Source of the DNA: Beaufortia kweichowensis
Taxonomy: Eukaryota > Chordata > Actinopteri > Cypriniformes > Gastromyzontidae
NCBI GenBank assembly: GCA_019155185.1
Contig: CM032800.1
Span: forward strand, 10,780,001-10,844,000
Length of the DNA: 64,000 nt
Direction: 5' to 3'
Below, piece after piece: positions 1 through 12,479 of the stretch. Each line of letters starts with the position of its first letter. Position 1 is the first letter of the stretch. The notes beneath the pieces are model-generated. The model was not told the origin of the DNA and ran no database searches. It saw only the letters and a program-made list of their open reading frames with translations. Made by a program: the position numbers and the translations under genes.

Positions 1-3000
1 ATCAAATGTACTTTTTTTACTTACTACTATTACTTTTTACAGTTTTTGCATTGTTGCTAAATGACAAACGTCTGCAGGGCTCTACAACATATTTACAAGA
101 CTACAAATACTGTAGCTCAATGCCAAAGTTTGGCTTATAGATATTATATCTATATTTTATCTAAAAATTTACCAACGTCAACAAAGCTAATTAAAATGTA
201 TAAAGTCATTATTTGCCTATGGTATCGTCACTATTGTCATGTCACTCCATCACAAACTATACATCATTTTGTGATGTACTTGAACTTTGCTTGTGCAAAA
301 ACAATTCTATGGGGCCATTAGAGCATGTCCAAACATATTTCCACAGCAATTATAGAAGCATTTGTACATATTTCATGCAAAATAAGCGTTTGACAGAACA
401 GTGTGGTTTCTTATGTAATGGGTTTTAATGCACAGTTGTGTAGCGAAGAAGAAACAGTCTGTCCAGGATTATGTGCAACTAAAGGATCAGGTGGCATAAG
501 GCATAAGAGAGACCGTTTGTGTGTGTTTGGGTCGCTGGGTGGGGCGGCAGCAGGTGCCTGCACGTTGGACAGCTCGTTGAGGAGAGGCGACGGCCTCACA
601 TGCCTCAGATTTGGCACATGGATCCCCCAGCTTCACACGCTACAGTCGGCCAGATCTTCTTTCAGCACAGACACTTCTGTTATGTGGGATTCCCTTTCTC
701 TCTCTTTGCTCTGTATCTTCTTGGCTCTTTCTCTGTTCTGTCTGTTTGAACAGATAATGACTTTTAAACTGCTTGAATCTTGGTTTTTGATATAGGTGTA
801 GTTTCTACTGTCATCATAATCTTGGATTATAATATGCTTTTATAATATTTATAATATGGCAAGCATCACAATGTGCTATTTACAGTATGATGTGTTTTGA
901 TGGTTGTAAAAGTATGCTAGGTGAAAACTGAATTGAGAGAAAAAATCTGACAATTGTTAAAATAGAGTATGAAGGTGTAAAAGGTCGATTGCATAGGTAA
1001 AATAATCTAGATTTGGATAAAAGTGTTAGATTCTTATTGGAATATTCAATACTATTGACTTTTGATTGCAGACGTAGCAGATCTGATCTTAGTTTTTGAT
1101 ATTGTTGGGATCTTTTCTGATTTGTGAGATTTCTAGCCTTTTTCTCATGCAACATATACAAGACACATGAGACTTGAGCAAAAGTTTACATTTGCTCTCC
1201 ATTTAATCTCTTTGATGTCTAGGAGAAATAATTGAGATATTAAATAGATCTTATTTGTGATTTTCTTTTATATTGGTGACCAATTTAAGGCTGAGAAATG
1301 AGAGGCTGAGCAGCGTCTAGCTCCATCAGGAAAGTGTTAAACTCTAAGCTGATGAAACTCACAGACTTCCGACAGGAAATGGCTGTTAGTAAAACAAGCT
1401 TTTATTGTTGTAGCGCAGCGCAGGCTTGATTTGTGTGTTATGTTATGCTGTGACCCTAGATAAATCATTGAGCTGCCATGTAAATATGTTAAATATCCAG
1501 GATTAGATTGTGCACTTAGATTTACAAAGACAGACGTAGCAACAAGTGTGAATTTTTAAATCACAGCAAAATGTACAGACAAATGATTGACACAGACACT
1601 GCCGGTGTGTAAACCAGTTCCCAATCTGGCTCAATGCAGCATGTTTCCACAAATGAAAAAAGGTTCAGGGCTGTAAAATTGGCTTAACACTGACCCCCTA
1701 AACCTGCTGGTCTTGAACCAGAAACCACTAATGTCAGTAGCTCGGGACAGGGTAATGTCTTTACCAAGAAAAGTTTGCTGGCTAGACTGATGCAAAACAA
1801 AACATGATCTCTCAGATTACAATCAACAACATGGAAAACGTTTTTAGGCATTTCATTAGTTAGACACCCTTTTCCAGGTTTGTTTTCCTCATCGTTGTAT
1901 TTGTTAACATGCTAGCTAACATGAACTAACAATGAACATTATAGTTTATCAGCATTTATTATAGTTAATTATTTTTTAAATTCTGGTTCATTACATTTTC
2001 ATTGCAAAGCAGCTTTACATACATTATAATGAAAAATAAAATAATAATAATAATAAAAAACATTATTATTTAAATGTTAACAAATACAACTTTGCACAAT
2101 AGTAGTGTTTCCTTCCATATTAATTTAATAACAGCACAGAGATTCTTGAAATATTTTCATTTGTCTTCTTCCTAATAAAGAAAGTCATGCATGTTTGGAA
2201 CACAAGTATGACAGAGTTTTATTATAAAAGTATTTTTAGATGATGTGTCTCTTTAAGGCAGCATCTGGGCTTTGGTATTCTTTTCATCTCTGGCACACAT
2301 TGTAGTTTCATCTCCTGATTCAGATCAGAAGAAATACTCATCATCACCAGACTCTGATACAATGTGCCGTGTTACGGCGCCTCTAACACCCACTTCAGAA
2401 CGAGCATACTGTGGATTCTTCCACAGCGTACGGTCCACTTCGGGCGTCCTCCACCCCCGTCATACCTGCGAGATTATTCTCTTCAGCCCAAATGCTGTGA
2501 ATTTTTCACATTCTTTCCCCGTTTTCATAATGCTCCGGAAAAGTGAGATGAGAGCTGAAGGCCAGAAACTGCCGCTGAAGTTACAGGGTTCAGTCCTGGT
2601 TCATTGTGTTTGTTTGTTTGGAAAGTGGATATGTGTGAATGGAAGAGGATGATTTCAATCGGGTTGGAATGTAGGAATGAGTGGATTTCTTATCAGCGGA
2701 GTGCGTTAATCGCCATTTAATGTTCGTCTGAAATTACCAATGCATGATGCAGTTCTGGCATTTATATAAAAGGTTTTGGCATGTCACAGCTGACGAGTGG
2801 GATCCTCGTTCCAGGTGAATGTTATCGCTTAACAGCTGGCCAAAGGATGACATCAGATGAAGTCAAAAATGGGTTCTGAAGGGAATCTCAGGTCATGGAG
2901 ACTGGGAGGAAACAAAGGGAGAAACAGGGGTAATGAAAAACAACTGTGTTAAAGTAGTAGCCTGTCTAACATCTACACTACCGAGAGATAACCTATGACC

Positions 3001-3680
3001 CTGGCTTCCTGTTTATAGAGTAACACAACCCCTTCCACCCCCACTGAAAAGACTGGTTTGATGCTGGACATGGGTTTGATGCTATGTGATGGGCAATTGT
3101 GTTTCATTGGTATTTTCTATACAAATGACCATGACTATTGCCATGACAGTATTTTCCATGACTTCCAAAGCTATATATGACACTGTCTGTAAAATCCTGG
3201 ATAAAGTCTTGAATTTTAATTATGAGATTAGGAGCATCAAAGTAGTCATAAAAATGATTAAAGCAGGTGTTTGTTGCTGTAAATAATAGATTATATGATA
3301 GATTACAGATACAGTACTCAAATTCTTATTTATAATACTGAAATTAATGAATTTACGTACTGAAAATAATGATTTTATTGACACTACGTTTTATTATGCA
3401 CTAAAATATACTGAAAGTTATATTTTAAAAATATAATTTTTAATATTTGATAGTAGTAAATCATGCCAATAATGCCAAAAGTTGACAAAACTCAAAATGT
3501 ATCATATTTTTGATTTTAAGAAGTTCACTGAAGTCAAAGTTGTCATTGGAAGGGAAGATTTTCAGTGAAAACAAGACTTTTGGTGGGAAAATTGCATATA
3601 GACTATTTTTATAGTTAATTTTAAGACAGCTTTGGTCAAGCAAACACTGGAAAGGTCTCATAGGTCTAAAAGACAACTGA
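1..3680. other. gene-free AT-rich intergenic DNA
   Basis: I see no exon with convincing splice signals or codon structure. Short open frames here (for example 403-795 plus) have low-complexity, unpatterned composition. About 1,885-2,100 contains 'AACATGAACTAACAATGAAC'-like wording typical of old dispersed fish repeats. Nothing else is supportable. Confidence 0.5.
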
Positions 3681-3689
3681 GAAATATGT

Positions 3690-4115
3690 TCAGAATACTT
3701 GTGTGTTTACGAGGACATAAATTTATGACCACAAGCGCTTTACTATGTAAATAGTTTATGAGGACATGTCAAATATCCTTGTAATTTGAATGGATTACAA
3801 ACATACTAAAATGTGTTTTATTGAAAATGTAAAACTACCAAAATATTTCTGTAAGGGTAAGGTTAAGGGTCAGGGAATGGTACATTTCATTAGCCTAGTG
3901 GTACGTTTGGTATAGTATGGAGACCAAATGTCCCCACAATGTTAGTAATATCAGTAATTTTAACTTATTTTGTTGTACCACAAAAAACTGTTTATAAACC
4001 ATATTAAATGAAAATGCAGAAAGGTTTGTGTGAGGGTTAGGTTTATGGGTAGAATGAGGAGATACAATATACAGTTTGTACAGTATAAAAGTCATTATGT
4101 CCATGGAAAGTCATG
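3690..4115. repeat. dispersed cyprinid-type repeat
   Basis: The block carries wording that I know as a high-copy fish repeat: 'GAGGACAT' near its left part, 'GACCAAATGTCCCCACAA' in the middle, then 'GTGTGAGGGTTAGGTTTA' and 'ACAGTTTGTACAGTATAAAA' towards the right. The ends look roughly complementary (GAGGACAT against ATGTCC). The family name is not known to me. Open frames crossing it are not genes. Confidence 0.55.
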
Positions 4116-5459
4116 TAATCCCAACGTGTGTGTGTGTTTGGCAGATGATGGGTATAAGGAAGTCATGTTCCCATGCCATTCTGACTCAGTGGCCAATAGC
4201 AGGAAAAGCTCAGACTCTCACACAGGAAAGCAACATTGTCAGTTTCATTTGTTGACAGTGAAACAGACACACACCAGCAGTCCTGCTCAAAACACACACC
4301 CCATCACACACTGTCTCTCTCTGTTCTGTCTGCCTCCCACACGCTCTGTCTGTAAAACTGCCCGCAGACACAGAGAAAGGCACAAAGCGCAGAGCTTAAA
4401 GTGTTTGGATAAGATATGGAGAAGAGGGGCTTTCCCCGCTGAAGTGAAGAACATCAGACGCCTTCTGTCAGACCAACGGCCTTCTGTAACCATCCATTAA
4501 AAACACACACAGCTCTTTGATTCCCACAGGAAAGAAAAATCGCCATCTCAATTCTTACTCCTAGATAGAAAATCTGATGTCTAAGATTGCTCAGATTTGC
4601 CAAGATGCATCAAAAATTCATCAGAAGATTTCAGTAACACAAACATTAACGTTCTCCCAAAACCAAATGATTTAAACTACACTGCTAGTCTCTTGAGCTT
4701 TAAATGAGAAACAGAAAAGGAGCACTAAAATATTCCTCTGGGGGTTTTTCTGTTGAAATATAAAACTACTGGGTTTAATCTGGACCCCCGTTAAGAAATT
4801 TTTGAATACATCCCTCCACGTTTAGAGAAATAATGATTATATTTTAAGAGTTTTGTTTTGCTTGGCTGCATTGCAAAGTTAAAAATTGTAGAGAGCCATA
4901 TAAAACGATGACTTTAAGGCATAGCAAGTTTATTTATGTAGCATATTTCATACACAATGGTAATTCAAAAGGCTTTACAAGGCCAGACAGAAGCTTCTGC
5001 CAACCAGTTGAGTTGACAGTGGACTAAAGGGACATCAAACGATAATACTTATGTATATTTTCCTTTTTTAACATAGATAACTTGTGCATAGACTGATATT
5101 TTAAGATGTTTGGACTATCTCTATCTCTATTTCAATCAATACATTCTGTGCAAATGTATACGTCAAGTTTTAACTGAAAATGTGACATGCTTGAAATCTG
5201 TAGATTCAGTGAGCAAATCTTGATTTACTGTATTTGTTATGTTGACCTCATCATCGTTTAACATCTACTAAACTGTTGTTAATGTTACACAAAAGAACAC
5301 GAGAGAACAAGATGTAGCTGAAAGGGGAGTATGAATCTGCTGTGATAAAGCGAGTAACATCAGTTAATGCTCATGAGTCATCCTCGTGTGAAGTCATCAC
5401 CTGATTAGGTCAGTGCCTTTCTTTATCTCTCTCATTTAAACATTTACATCGTCCTTTCA
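4116..5459. other. intergenic DNA with old repeat fragments
   Basis: No gene is visible. About 4,925-4,985 reads like the fish repeat motif 'TTTATTTATGTAGCATATTTC...GGCTTTACAA'. About 5,030-5,200 contains 'CTTGTGCATAGACTGATATT', which matches a stretch near 63,050 and marks a diverged third member of the family duplicated at 49.1 and 62.8 kb. Confidence 0.4.
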
Positions 5460-5735
5460 ACGCACGCTCTCGCCGGCCGTACGCTCAGTCCCCCATCGTA
5501 ACTCACACCTGTGCCCGGGAGGCGTTCTTTAGCTGTCAGTCCAGGGGAGGAGTTCGGGAGTTCACCGTCTCAAACCACCCAGCGAGAGATACAGGTACCG
5601 TACATCATTACGAGGAGAGATAGTGTCAGGGACGGCCGCCAGCAGGTACTACACCCTGAACAAACCACCCAGGACGCACGGCTAACGTCTGTCAACGGTG
5701 GAGTCGGTCGGTCTCACTGCGTGTGAGTTATGCTG
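5460..5735 (+). other. GC-rich patch, possible non-coding exon or CpG-rich element
   Basis: This roughly 275-base block is clearly richer in G, C and CpG than its surroundings and contains three donor-like strings on the plus strand (CAG|GTACCG near 5,593, CAG|GTACTA near 5,644, CGT|GTGAGT near 5,721). A 71-codon open frame crosses it, but its translation has no recognisable domain. It could be a promoter-proximal exon of an unseen transcript, an enhancer, or chance. No gene is assigned. Confidence 0.2.
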
Positions 5736-6765
5736 GAGGAAATGTGGGGCGAGAATGGGGCGGAAAGCAGAGAAAATGTGCTAATATGGAAGTACTCAAT
5801 AGCATTACCTACCGCAACATACTTCTAAAAAATTAAATACAGTGTAGATTATCGTTTTGTGTGTGTGTGTGTACAGGTTTTTGGATGTGTTTATGCATAG
5901 GCACAATAATTTGTGTGCTTTGGTCTAGAACAGGGGTCTAAAATATTGTCATGTGGCTCGGAATGCTTCAGTGTAGGTCGAGTGGATTTGTTTCTTATTA
6001 TATCATTACAATCTCAGCATGCAAGAATCATAAACTAGTTATTTAAAAAGTAAAACCACAGTTACATATGACAAACAAATACTTAGTATTTGGGATTCTG
6101 TGCCCCTGTAGAGATTGAATGAACTGTAATCTGTTTCAGATAAAAGCAAGCCAAATGCATAAATGTTTAATGTAAATGTCAAGGGACAGCTACTGTAACT
6201 TGCACATGCTCTTAAAGATCTGGTCCAGGAAATAAAACTACAGGCTGATTTCATATATAGATAGCAGGTGTGTGTTTGTCTGTGTGTGTCTGAGTTATGA
6301 GGCCACCAGGACTGTAAGTGTGCACAGTGGTCTGTTTTGATCTCCCTCATGTCGAGTATTAGTGTGGTATCAGTGCACGCAGCCTGTGGCATTGAGACGC
6401 TGGATACGATGTATTCATGTTGGCAGGAGATCCATGTAGAGAAAGGCAGTGCTTTGTTTAGTATATGAGGGGTGCTTTAGAGTTCACTCGCCACACACAC
6501 ACATACACACGTGCGCTTGGATGAGTTGGCAGGTGTACCCTCGATTAAGTTCAATGTACTGATAGACAGGGACAGTTGGGTTTCCTGGCAGCAAACACGC
6601 AAGATACTGTAAGATATAACCTCATCTCATGCAAACTACTGCGTTTTTTTTGTGTGTTTTTCAAGCTGAAAATGTATATACCTAAACAATACGTTGGTGT
6701 ATTGAGTGCACAAGATTGTATCTTTCTGTCTCTGTACACAGTTTTTCCAAAAAATACTCTCTAAC
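5736..6765. other. gene-free intergenic DNA
   Basis: Apart from short TG/CA-rich patches (for example about 5,858-5,875 and 6,495-6,512) I see neither exons nor a recognisable repeat. Confidence 0.4.
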
Positions 6766-7222
6766 ACTGTAAAATGTGATTTTACAATGAATTTTTTGTT
6801 TTGAAGTACAAATATCTAAAAATTATTAAGTCAGGATACATTTTCTTGATGAGCAAAATGACCAAAGATTGTTGTCTAATTTTCTGAAAAAGTACTAAAG
6901 GTACAGTAAGTGAGTTTATGCTTGAAACAAAGGTAAGAAAAATAAACTTGAATCAAGTTTTACATCTTCACTTTCTTACCCATTGGCAGATATTTTAGCT
7001 TTTTTCAATATTTAATTTTTTTTAGAAAACCTGAAAACTGTCACTGCAATTTTTTTTTAATCAATTTCAGACATTTATTTGATTTAGGCATTTAGCTGAT
7101 GCTTTTATCCAAAGCGACTTACAAATATTGGGAGACAAAATATATCCTGTTTTAAGAATTTTTTTGGTTATTTACTGACAAAACAAGAGACTAATACTCA
7201 AGGGATTCATTTTTACAGTGCA
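6766..7222. mobile_element. palindromic MITE with nested SINE fragment
   Basis: Left and right ends are inverted: 'CACTGTAAAAT' at the left against 'ATTTTTACAGTG' at the right. Inside are the phrases 'AAATATCTAAAAAT', 'CTTGATGAGCAAAATGACC', 'AGTGAGTTTATGCTTGAAAC' and 'CATTGGCAGATATTTTAGCTT', which recur in the copy at 10,262-10,508. Positions about 7,084-7,126 hold a SINE-tail motif (CATTTAGCTGATGCTTTTATC), so a SINE appears to have landed inside this non-autonomous DNA element. No transposase is encoded. Confidence 0.55.
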
Positions 7223-7679
7223 ATTTCAATGTACATAAGAGGCAGAGCCGTTAAGTCTGGGCCAAGCTGCAGTGTATTCAATAGAGATAAACTTTTGGTA
7301 AACAGCAGACTAATGACAGCTGTCTACGTGTGTTTGTGCAGAACGAATGCAAGGAGATACAGTCATTTAGTCGTCCGGTCATTTGCAGCCAACAATATTT
7401 ATTCTGCCTGTGTCTCATCTGCAAAATGGCAAAAGAAATATTCTGTTTGCTTTTGTAGACCATTGTTTAAGCACACAGATATGTTATCGGCTTCTGCTAT
7501 CGTTGAACTCCATAAAAAGAGGTCTTAAATGCACTTGGTCACCCTGTTACTTGATGACTTGCAGAGACAATATGTGAAAGATTCTGCAGCGTTGGGGGTC
7601 CTAAAGCTCTAATCACAAATATGTCAAATATTTATGAAGCCTGTGAGATGCAGCAGAGATTTTTGGGGACATGTGAAAA

Positions 7680-8070
7680 ATGATGCCGTCCCTGTAGTTG
7701 CTCAAAGCCGCCACTGACAGCTCGATTACGCCCAGCAATGCAAACCGTTACGTGCCATTAATCTTGCAGGCTGGTGCGAGTCATTACGTGCTATTAATCT
7801 CAGCGAGCTGGGTGCGACCAGTTATACACCATTAATCTTGAGAGGCAGGGTGAGAGCGGTCATGACCACAAGTGGGCCGGGATCTTCGGGTCAGACTCTG
7901 CTCCCCGCTGGTATCTGAGTACAGGGCATTCATCAATACGAAGTTGAAGTGCTGTTTAATTACTTCCTTATGCCGACAATACAGAACAGGATTAACTGAG
8001 CAATGGTTATTCGTTAACTCTCTGCTTCGCTTTGACCTTATTTACCTCAACCTATACATCTTACCCACAG
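7680..8070. promoter_or_regulatory. candidate conserved non-coding element with threefold internal repeat
   Basis: This stretch has balanced composition and no dispersed-repeat wording. It contains three spaced copies of a 17-base core: TTACGTGCCATTAATCT at 7,748, TTACGTGCTATTAATCT at 7,784 and a weaker TTATACACCATTAATCT at 7,822, at intervals of 36 and 38 bases. A TGCGA follows each of the first two cores. ATTAATCT resembles homeodomain targets and TTACGTG resembles bZIP/bHLH-type targets. No coding frame is evident. Enhancer function is inferred only. Confidence 0.3.
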
Positions 8071-8284
8071 GTGCAGAAACACTTTCTCCTTCTGTGAGGG
8101 GTTTACAGACTGAATGTTGAGAAAGATTGATTTGTATATTTTGATTGTTTGTAGAGTGCTAGTTATGTTTTGTGTCCATATGTAATCAGTTTTGTATAGA
8201 TAAGATGGCATTATGCTAATGTACAATTTACAATATTATTGCAAATCCTTTTTAGATTATTCTCTTCCTTTTAGCCCCTTTCAA

Positions 8285-8760
8285 AATGGTTTGGCATGTG
8301 TGGTTTTTTATTTTTATTTTTTTATTGGTTTTAATGAACAATACAGAATAGGACATCATAAGAACAGTAAACAATAAAATGTTGTCCATTATTAATCCCT
8401 TACATGGTTCCCCTCCTCAAAATCAATTCCAGAAATAAATTAATAAAATAAAAATGAATAAGTACATCTGTATAAAAAAAGAATAATAATAAATAAATAG
8501 AAATAAAAAAAATTGTAAAGTTCCTTCTAAAAGGATCCTCCTGACAAATGAAAATGATGTATTACTGTGAGTTACAGGTGTGCAAGGTAACCTTTTAATG
8601 TAATTTAAGAAAGAATCCCAAGTCTTGTGAAAGGTTTTAAGTGAACCAGAGCGTGAGCATCTTAACTTTTCAAGCCCAATGCAGTAGAAGATGTCCTGTA
8701 TCCACCGGTCATGTGTTGGAGGGGAAACATGCTTCCACTTTTTTTTGTGATACCTGTCAT
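8285..8760. repeat. probable degraded LINE-like dispersed repeat
   Basis: A T-rich head (TTTTTTATTTTTATTTTTTTATTGG near 8,306) leads into AT-rich sequence that ends with 'GATGTCCTGTATCCACCGG' and 'GTGTTGGAGGGG'. An oligo(T) head followed by degraded sequence suits the 3' end of a retroelement inserted in reverse, but no reverse-transcriptase domain is readable and the family is uncertain. Confidence 0.3.
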
Positions 8761-9092
8761 GGTTTTTACCTTCCTTACATATATTATTGAAATGCGTTGG
8801 TTTGCCTGTTTAATATTCACTGTATCACCATAATTTAATTTAGTTTACAGACAGCTTACACTTACTTAATATAGCTATGAATATAACATTAAAAACCTAC
8901 TACATTAGTTACACTATCTTACACTAATTATCTGCAGGTTACTTTATAAACCTACAGACAATTTTTCATACAGGTAGTGTCGAAAATGTACATCTTTTGT
9001 TTAGCAATTAGCCATAAAGATACTATCATGAATTCTATTTTATAATACAATGTGTTTTATAATTTTCATGATTAAGCATATATGTATATATT

Positions 9093-9283
9093 AGACCTGA
9101 ACACTTGCAGACTTGGTGTGCAGAAAAGTCACAATTTAGACGTTTAGATTACATTTGCATGCATACATACGGCTATAGGACGTTGTTAGGCATATGCAAA
9201 TCTAAACGTTATCCAAATTGGCATGTTGTTTTGATGCAAAACTATGCACAACAAATGTAACAAGTCTGCAAATCCTCAGGTCT
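9093..9283. mobile_element. 191-bp palindromic MITE
   Basis: The ends are inverted repeats: AGACCTGA...CTTGCAGACTTG at 9,093 pairs with CAAGTCTGCAAATCCTCAGG-TCT ending at 9,283. The inverted order continues inwards (ACATTTGCATGC against CATATGCAAATC, and ACGTTTAGATT against AATCTAAACGT). It has no coding capacity. This is a typical non-autonomous DNA transposon or fold-back element; the superfamily is unknown. Confidence 0.6.
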
Positions 9284-9289
9284 GAAAAG

Positions 9290-10261
9290 GTTTGCATACC
9301 TGAATGAAAAAATGCATGTTTGCATAAGTTTCAACTTCTCCAAAATCGTTTTCAATAATTGCAAATAAACCCACACATTACTGCACATTTTACATTACTG
9401 TATCTACATGAATGATTTTTGTTTGATATAACATTAAGCGGTGTTCTTAGGCATGACACAGAGTCCATGTTAAATGCCTCTGGTGGTTTAATAATGAACT
9501 AACAGAGGCGGCAGTATGCAGACGCACCAGAAATCTTCCCAGCTGTCAACACACTGTCTCTACTCTGCTCATCCTGTTACCAAAACCACAGGCATTTTAT
9601 TAAGAGTATGAAAAGCACTGGGCAGGTAATTTGCTCTCCTGCAACAAGAGCCATGAACATAGTTTCCAGAAAGTCTCTCTTACATAATCTGGATTCTGTT
9701 TCTTTCAAACACATTTCTTCTTTGTTTCTTAGCCAGAGGTCAAACTGAGCCAGAATCCTCAAATTCTGCACCTTCTGTTAGAAATAATGATTTCAATTAT
9801 TTATTGGCAGTCAGTGGATGGGTGGTACTGGTGTAGTTGTAGCCTAACTTGCTTAACCAGCAACATTGCATAGTACCTAACTAACACAGAGCAGTCTGTA
9901 GGTTTATGCTGGTTGAAGCTGGTCTTTTTCAGCAGGGATGTGTGTAAAACTGAAGATTAGAGGTTTAAAGTGAATGAAATCTTTGTCTCACGCATGCACA
10001 GAGCATCTAGTGAGGTGAGGAAACACACTGCTTTCTTATGTGCTGAGTAAGTGATCAGCACAAGTGACCAACACAGTCATGAGGAATGTCTCACCAGGTA
10101 CGGTCAAGTAAACCGTCCGCGCCCTGCACACCACACTGGTGAGATTTACGTTAGCGGACCACAACAGTTGTTCTGTCTGAGAGCTATTTCATGCGATAAT
10201 GTCTGAATATAAACAGTCCTACCAATTCAACACCCTGCTTGGTGATATTTTATGACCTCTG
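9290..10261. other. gene-free intergenic DNA
   Basis: No exon or clear repeat is visible. A short open frame on the minus strand (9,577-9,771) has no family resemblance. Confidence 0.4.
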
Positions 10262-10508
10262 CACTGCAAAAATGAATTTCTTGCTTAGTATTTTTGTCTT
10301 GTTTTACAGAATAAATATCTAAATATCTTAAATCAGGATGCATTTTCTTGCCAAGCAAAGAGACATAAGATTGTTCTTATTCTATCAAATGTAAGTGAGT
10401 TTACACTTGAAACGAGCAAACATCCGCCAATGGGGTAAGAAAAATAAACTCAGTAATGAGGTAATCTCACTGGCAGATGTTTTTGCTTGTTTCATGCATA
10501 AACTCACT
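10262..10508. mobile_element. palindromic MITE, second copy of the 6.8-kb family
   Basis: It begins GCACTGCAAAAATGAATTTC and contains 'TTTTTGTCTTGTTTTACAG', 'AAATATCTTAAATCAGGATG', 'AGTGAGTTTACACTTGAAAC', 'GCCAATGGGGTAAG' and, in inverted order, 'GGCAGATGTTTTTGCTTGTTT' and 'CATAAACTCACT'. The inverted halves and the match to 6,766-7,222 identify a non-coding fold-back DNA element. Confidence 0.6.
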
Positions 10509-10511
10509 AAT

Positions 10512-10745
10512 TCACTCTTAAAAGTAAAGGTGCTTTAGACGGTTCTGATGCCATAGAAGAGCGATGGCTCTTTTCCCAAAGAACTTTTCTGTCAAAGATT
10601 CTTAAAAGAACCATTTATTTTTTTTGCCTTTATAATCTGTAGAACTTTTTTACTCTAAATAACCTTTTGTTAAACAGAATGTTTCTTCTCATGGTAAAAT
10701 ATGGTTTGTCTACAGCATCATGAAGCACCTTATTTTTATAAATAG
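10512..10745. mobile_element. 'GGTTCTTT/AAAGAACC' palindromic MITE
   Basis: It starts CACTCTTAAAAGTAAAGGTG and ends with ATGAAGCACCTTATTTTTATA, an approximate inverted repeat. The interior carries 'CATAGAAGAGCGATGGCTC' and 'CAAAGAACTTTTCTGTCAAAG'. Other copies in this window lie near 21.8, 28.2, 29.6, 35.3, 38.5, 39.9 and 41.0 kb. It is a high-copy non-autonomous element of cyprinid type without a gene. Confidence 0.65.
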
Positions 10746-10749
10746 TATG

Positions 10750-12470
10750 GTTGTAATAATTTTGTTAAGAAAACAAGATTAGATTGTTTTGCTTATTAAT
10801 AAAAGGTATTATATATCTGATATATCTACATTGGTTGTCATAGTGATTATGTGGATTAGCATCTGTGTGATGTTGGGAGTTATGAGAGCAGATGCTACAT
10901 GTGGGTGTAAATGAGTGAATTCACACACAGCTGTGGACACTGTTACACATCATGTGTGATTCTACAATCGGTTCACTTGCCAAATGAGAAAAACAACCTG
11001 AAGCACATCCAAATATGCAATTCTGAAACACACACAGACTTTAAGACATGTAAGTTGTCCAGAGGAATTGTTTTCATACAGTTGATGCTCACACTGTTTT
11101 TAGTGATTTTCATTTTGCTGGAACCAATTAAATAAAGATTTGTTGTTGTGAAATCCCTAAACATAATGTTACAGTATTTTAAATTGTTGGTGTGTAGCTG
11201 GATTTTTTCTTTCTTGCAGATTTTCTTTAAAGACAAGAACAGTTATTATCAGTAGTAGAATGAAAAAACATCTAATGAGCTTCTTATCGTTCCAAGGAAG
11301 GCCTGCTGAGGATTCACTGTTATTTTATATGATGGTGGGTCATGTTTTATATGTGAAGCTGGAATACTCCACAGGGATCTTAAAGTTTTCCTCACTCAGA
11401 GGCGGTTAAGGTTTCTCACAGCAGCAGAAGAAAGGTTTGGGTTCCCACACTGAAACGCATGTGCTGCATTTACTAATGTACATCATGTCAGAGATCAGAT
11501 CTCTCAGACGTCAGCGTGTTTGGCAATGAGCAGATAATGTCACAATGCTGATTAAACTTTGAGAAGTACAACTGGTTGTTTTGGTGGTTTTCTGATTGCA
11601 TTTGCTTTATTATTAGTGTTGTACTATATGACTGGAATTGGGCACAGTAGGTCAAAGAACGTTATGCGTGTGTGTAATTAGTGGGATTTCATATATTTTC
11701 TGATTTATTATGACAGTTTTAATTTGAAATCGAAAATAGTGTCACAAAATAAGTTAATTTGATTTTAATGTGCTTGTGGCATACATTTCTCTTTTTTTAT
11801 TATTTTATTTTATTAAATTATCTTTTGTACTTTTTTTTTAAACGACCATGGCATATATATTTAAAATTTAAATTATATTTCTCAAATATATATTTTAAAT
11901 GTCAATATATTTCAAATATTAGTATTAGTATTACTGCAAATTCTTTTAATAGACATACTGTAAATTGACGATAAATATTACTTTGTTTAAAAGACATGCT
12001 GCTTTTGATAAATAAGTTAATACAATTCACATTTCTAACAAAATTTGTTTCTAGTGTGTGTCCAGCAGGTTTTAGAGATCAGCACAGAGCCGATCGTTCC
12101 GGTTCTGAATTATCTGTTTTGCATGGAACGGTTCCAGATCAGGTTCTAATCTCCTCACTTTACTTTAACTGTGCTCTTTAAATACATACCTTACTGGGAC
12201 ACTTCCTTATTTAATGGTGTTTTGTCTTCAATATTCCTTTTTTATACATTTTATATGGAGCATATATACTGTAAAGTGTGTGTGAGGGTTACAGGGGTTC
12301 GTAGCTCAATGGGGGGGTCCAGTGTCTGGCATTGCCGCCAGGCAGACCGGCGCTGAAGGATTGAATGTCCAGGTCTCCACAGCTCTCTTCCTGCCTGTCT
12401 CTATCATGACATCTCCAAGACACCTGTCAAACTGAAGGGAAGGGAGGGTGGAGGAACACTTTGTACTGGG
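10750..12470. other. gene-free intergenic DNA
   Basis: AT-rich sequence with long T/A runs near 11,790-11,900. I see no exon. About 12,296-12,360 has a faint tRNA-like phrase (GGTTCGTAGCTCAATGG) but no cloverleaf. Confidence 0.4.
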
Positions 12471-12479
12471 ATTTGGTGC

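Noticed and set aside
403..795. 130-codon plus-strand open frame
   Set aside because: No start context, domain or splice evidence; overlapping frames on both strands are equally open.
4030..4500. 156-codon plus-strand open frame
   Set aside because: Its first part lies in a dispersed repeat, it has no splice borders or family resemblance, and its composition is unpatterned.
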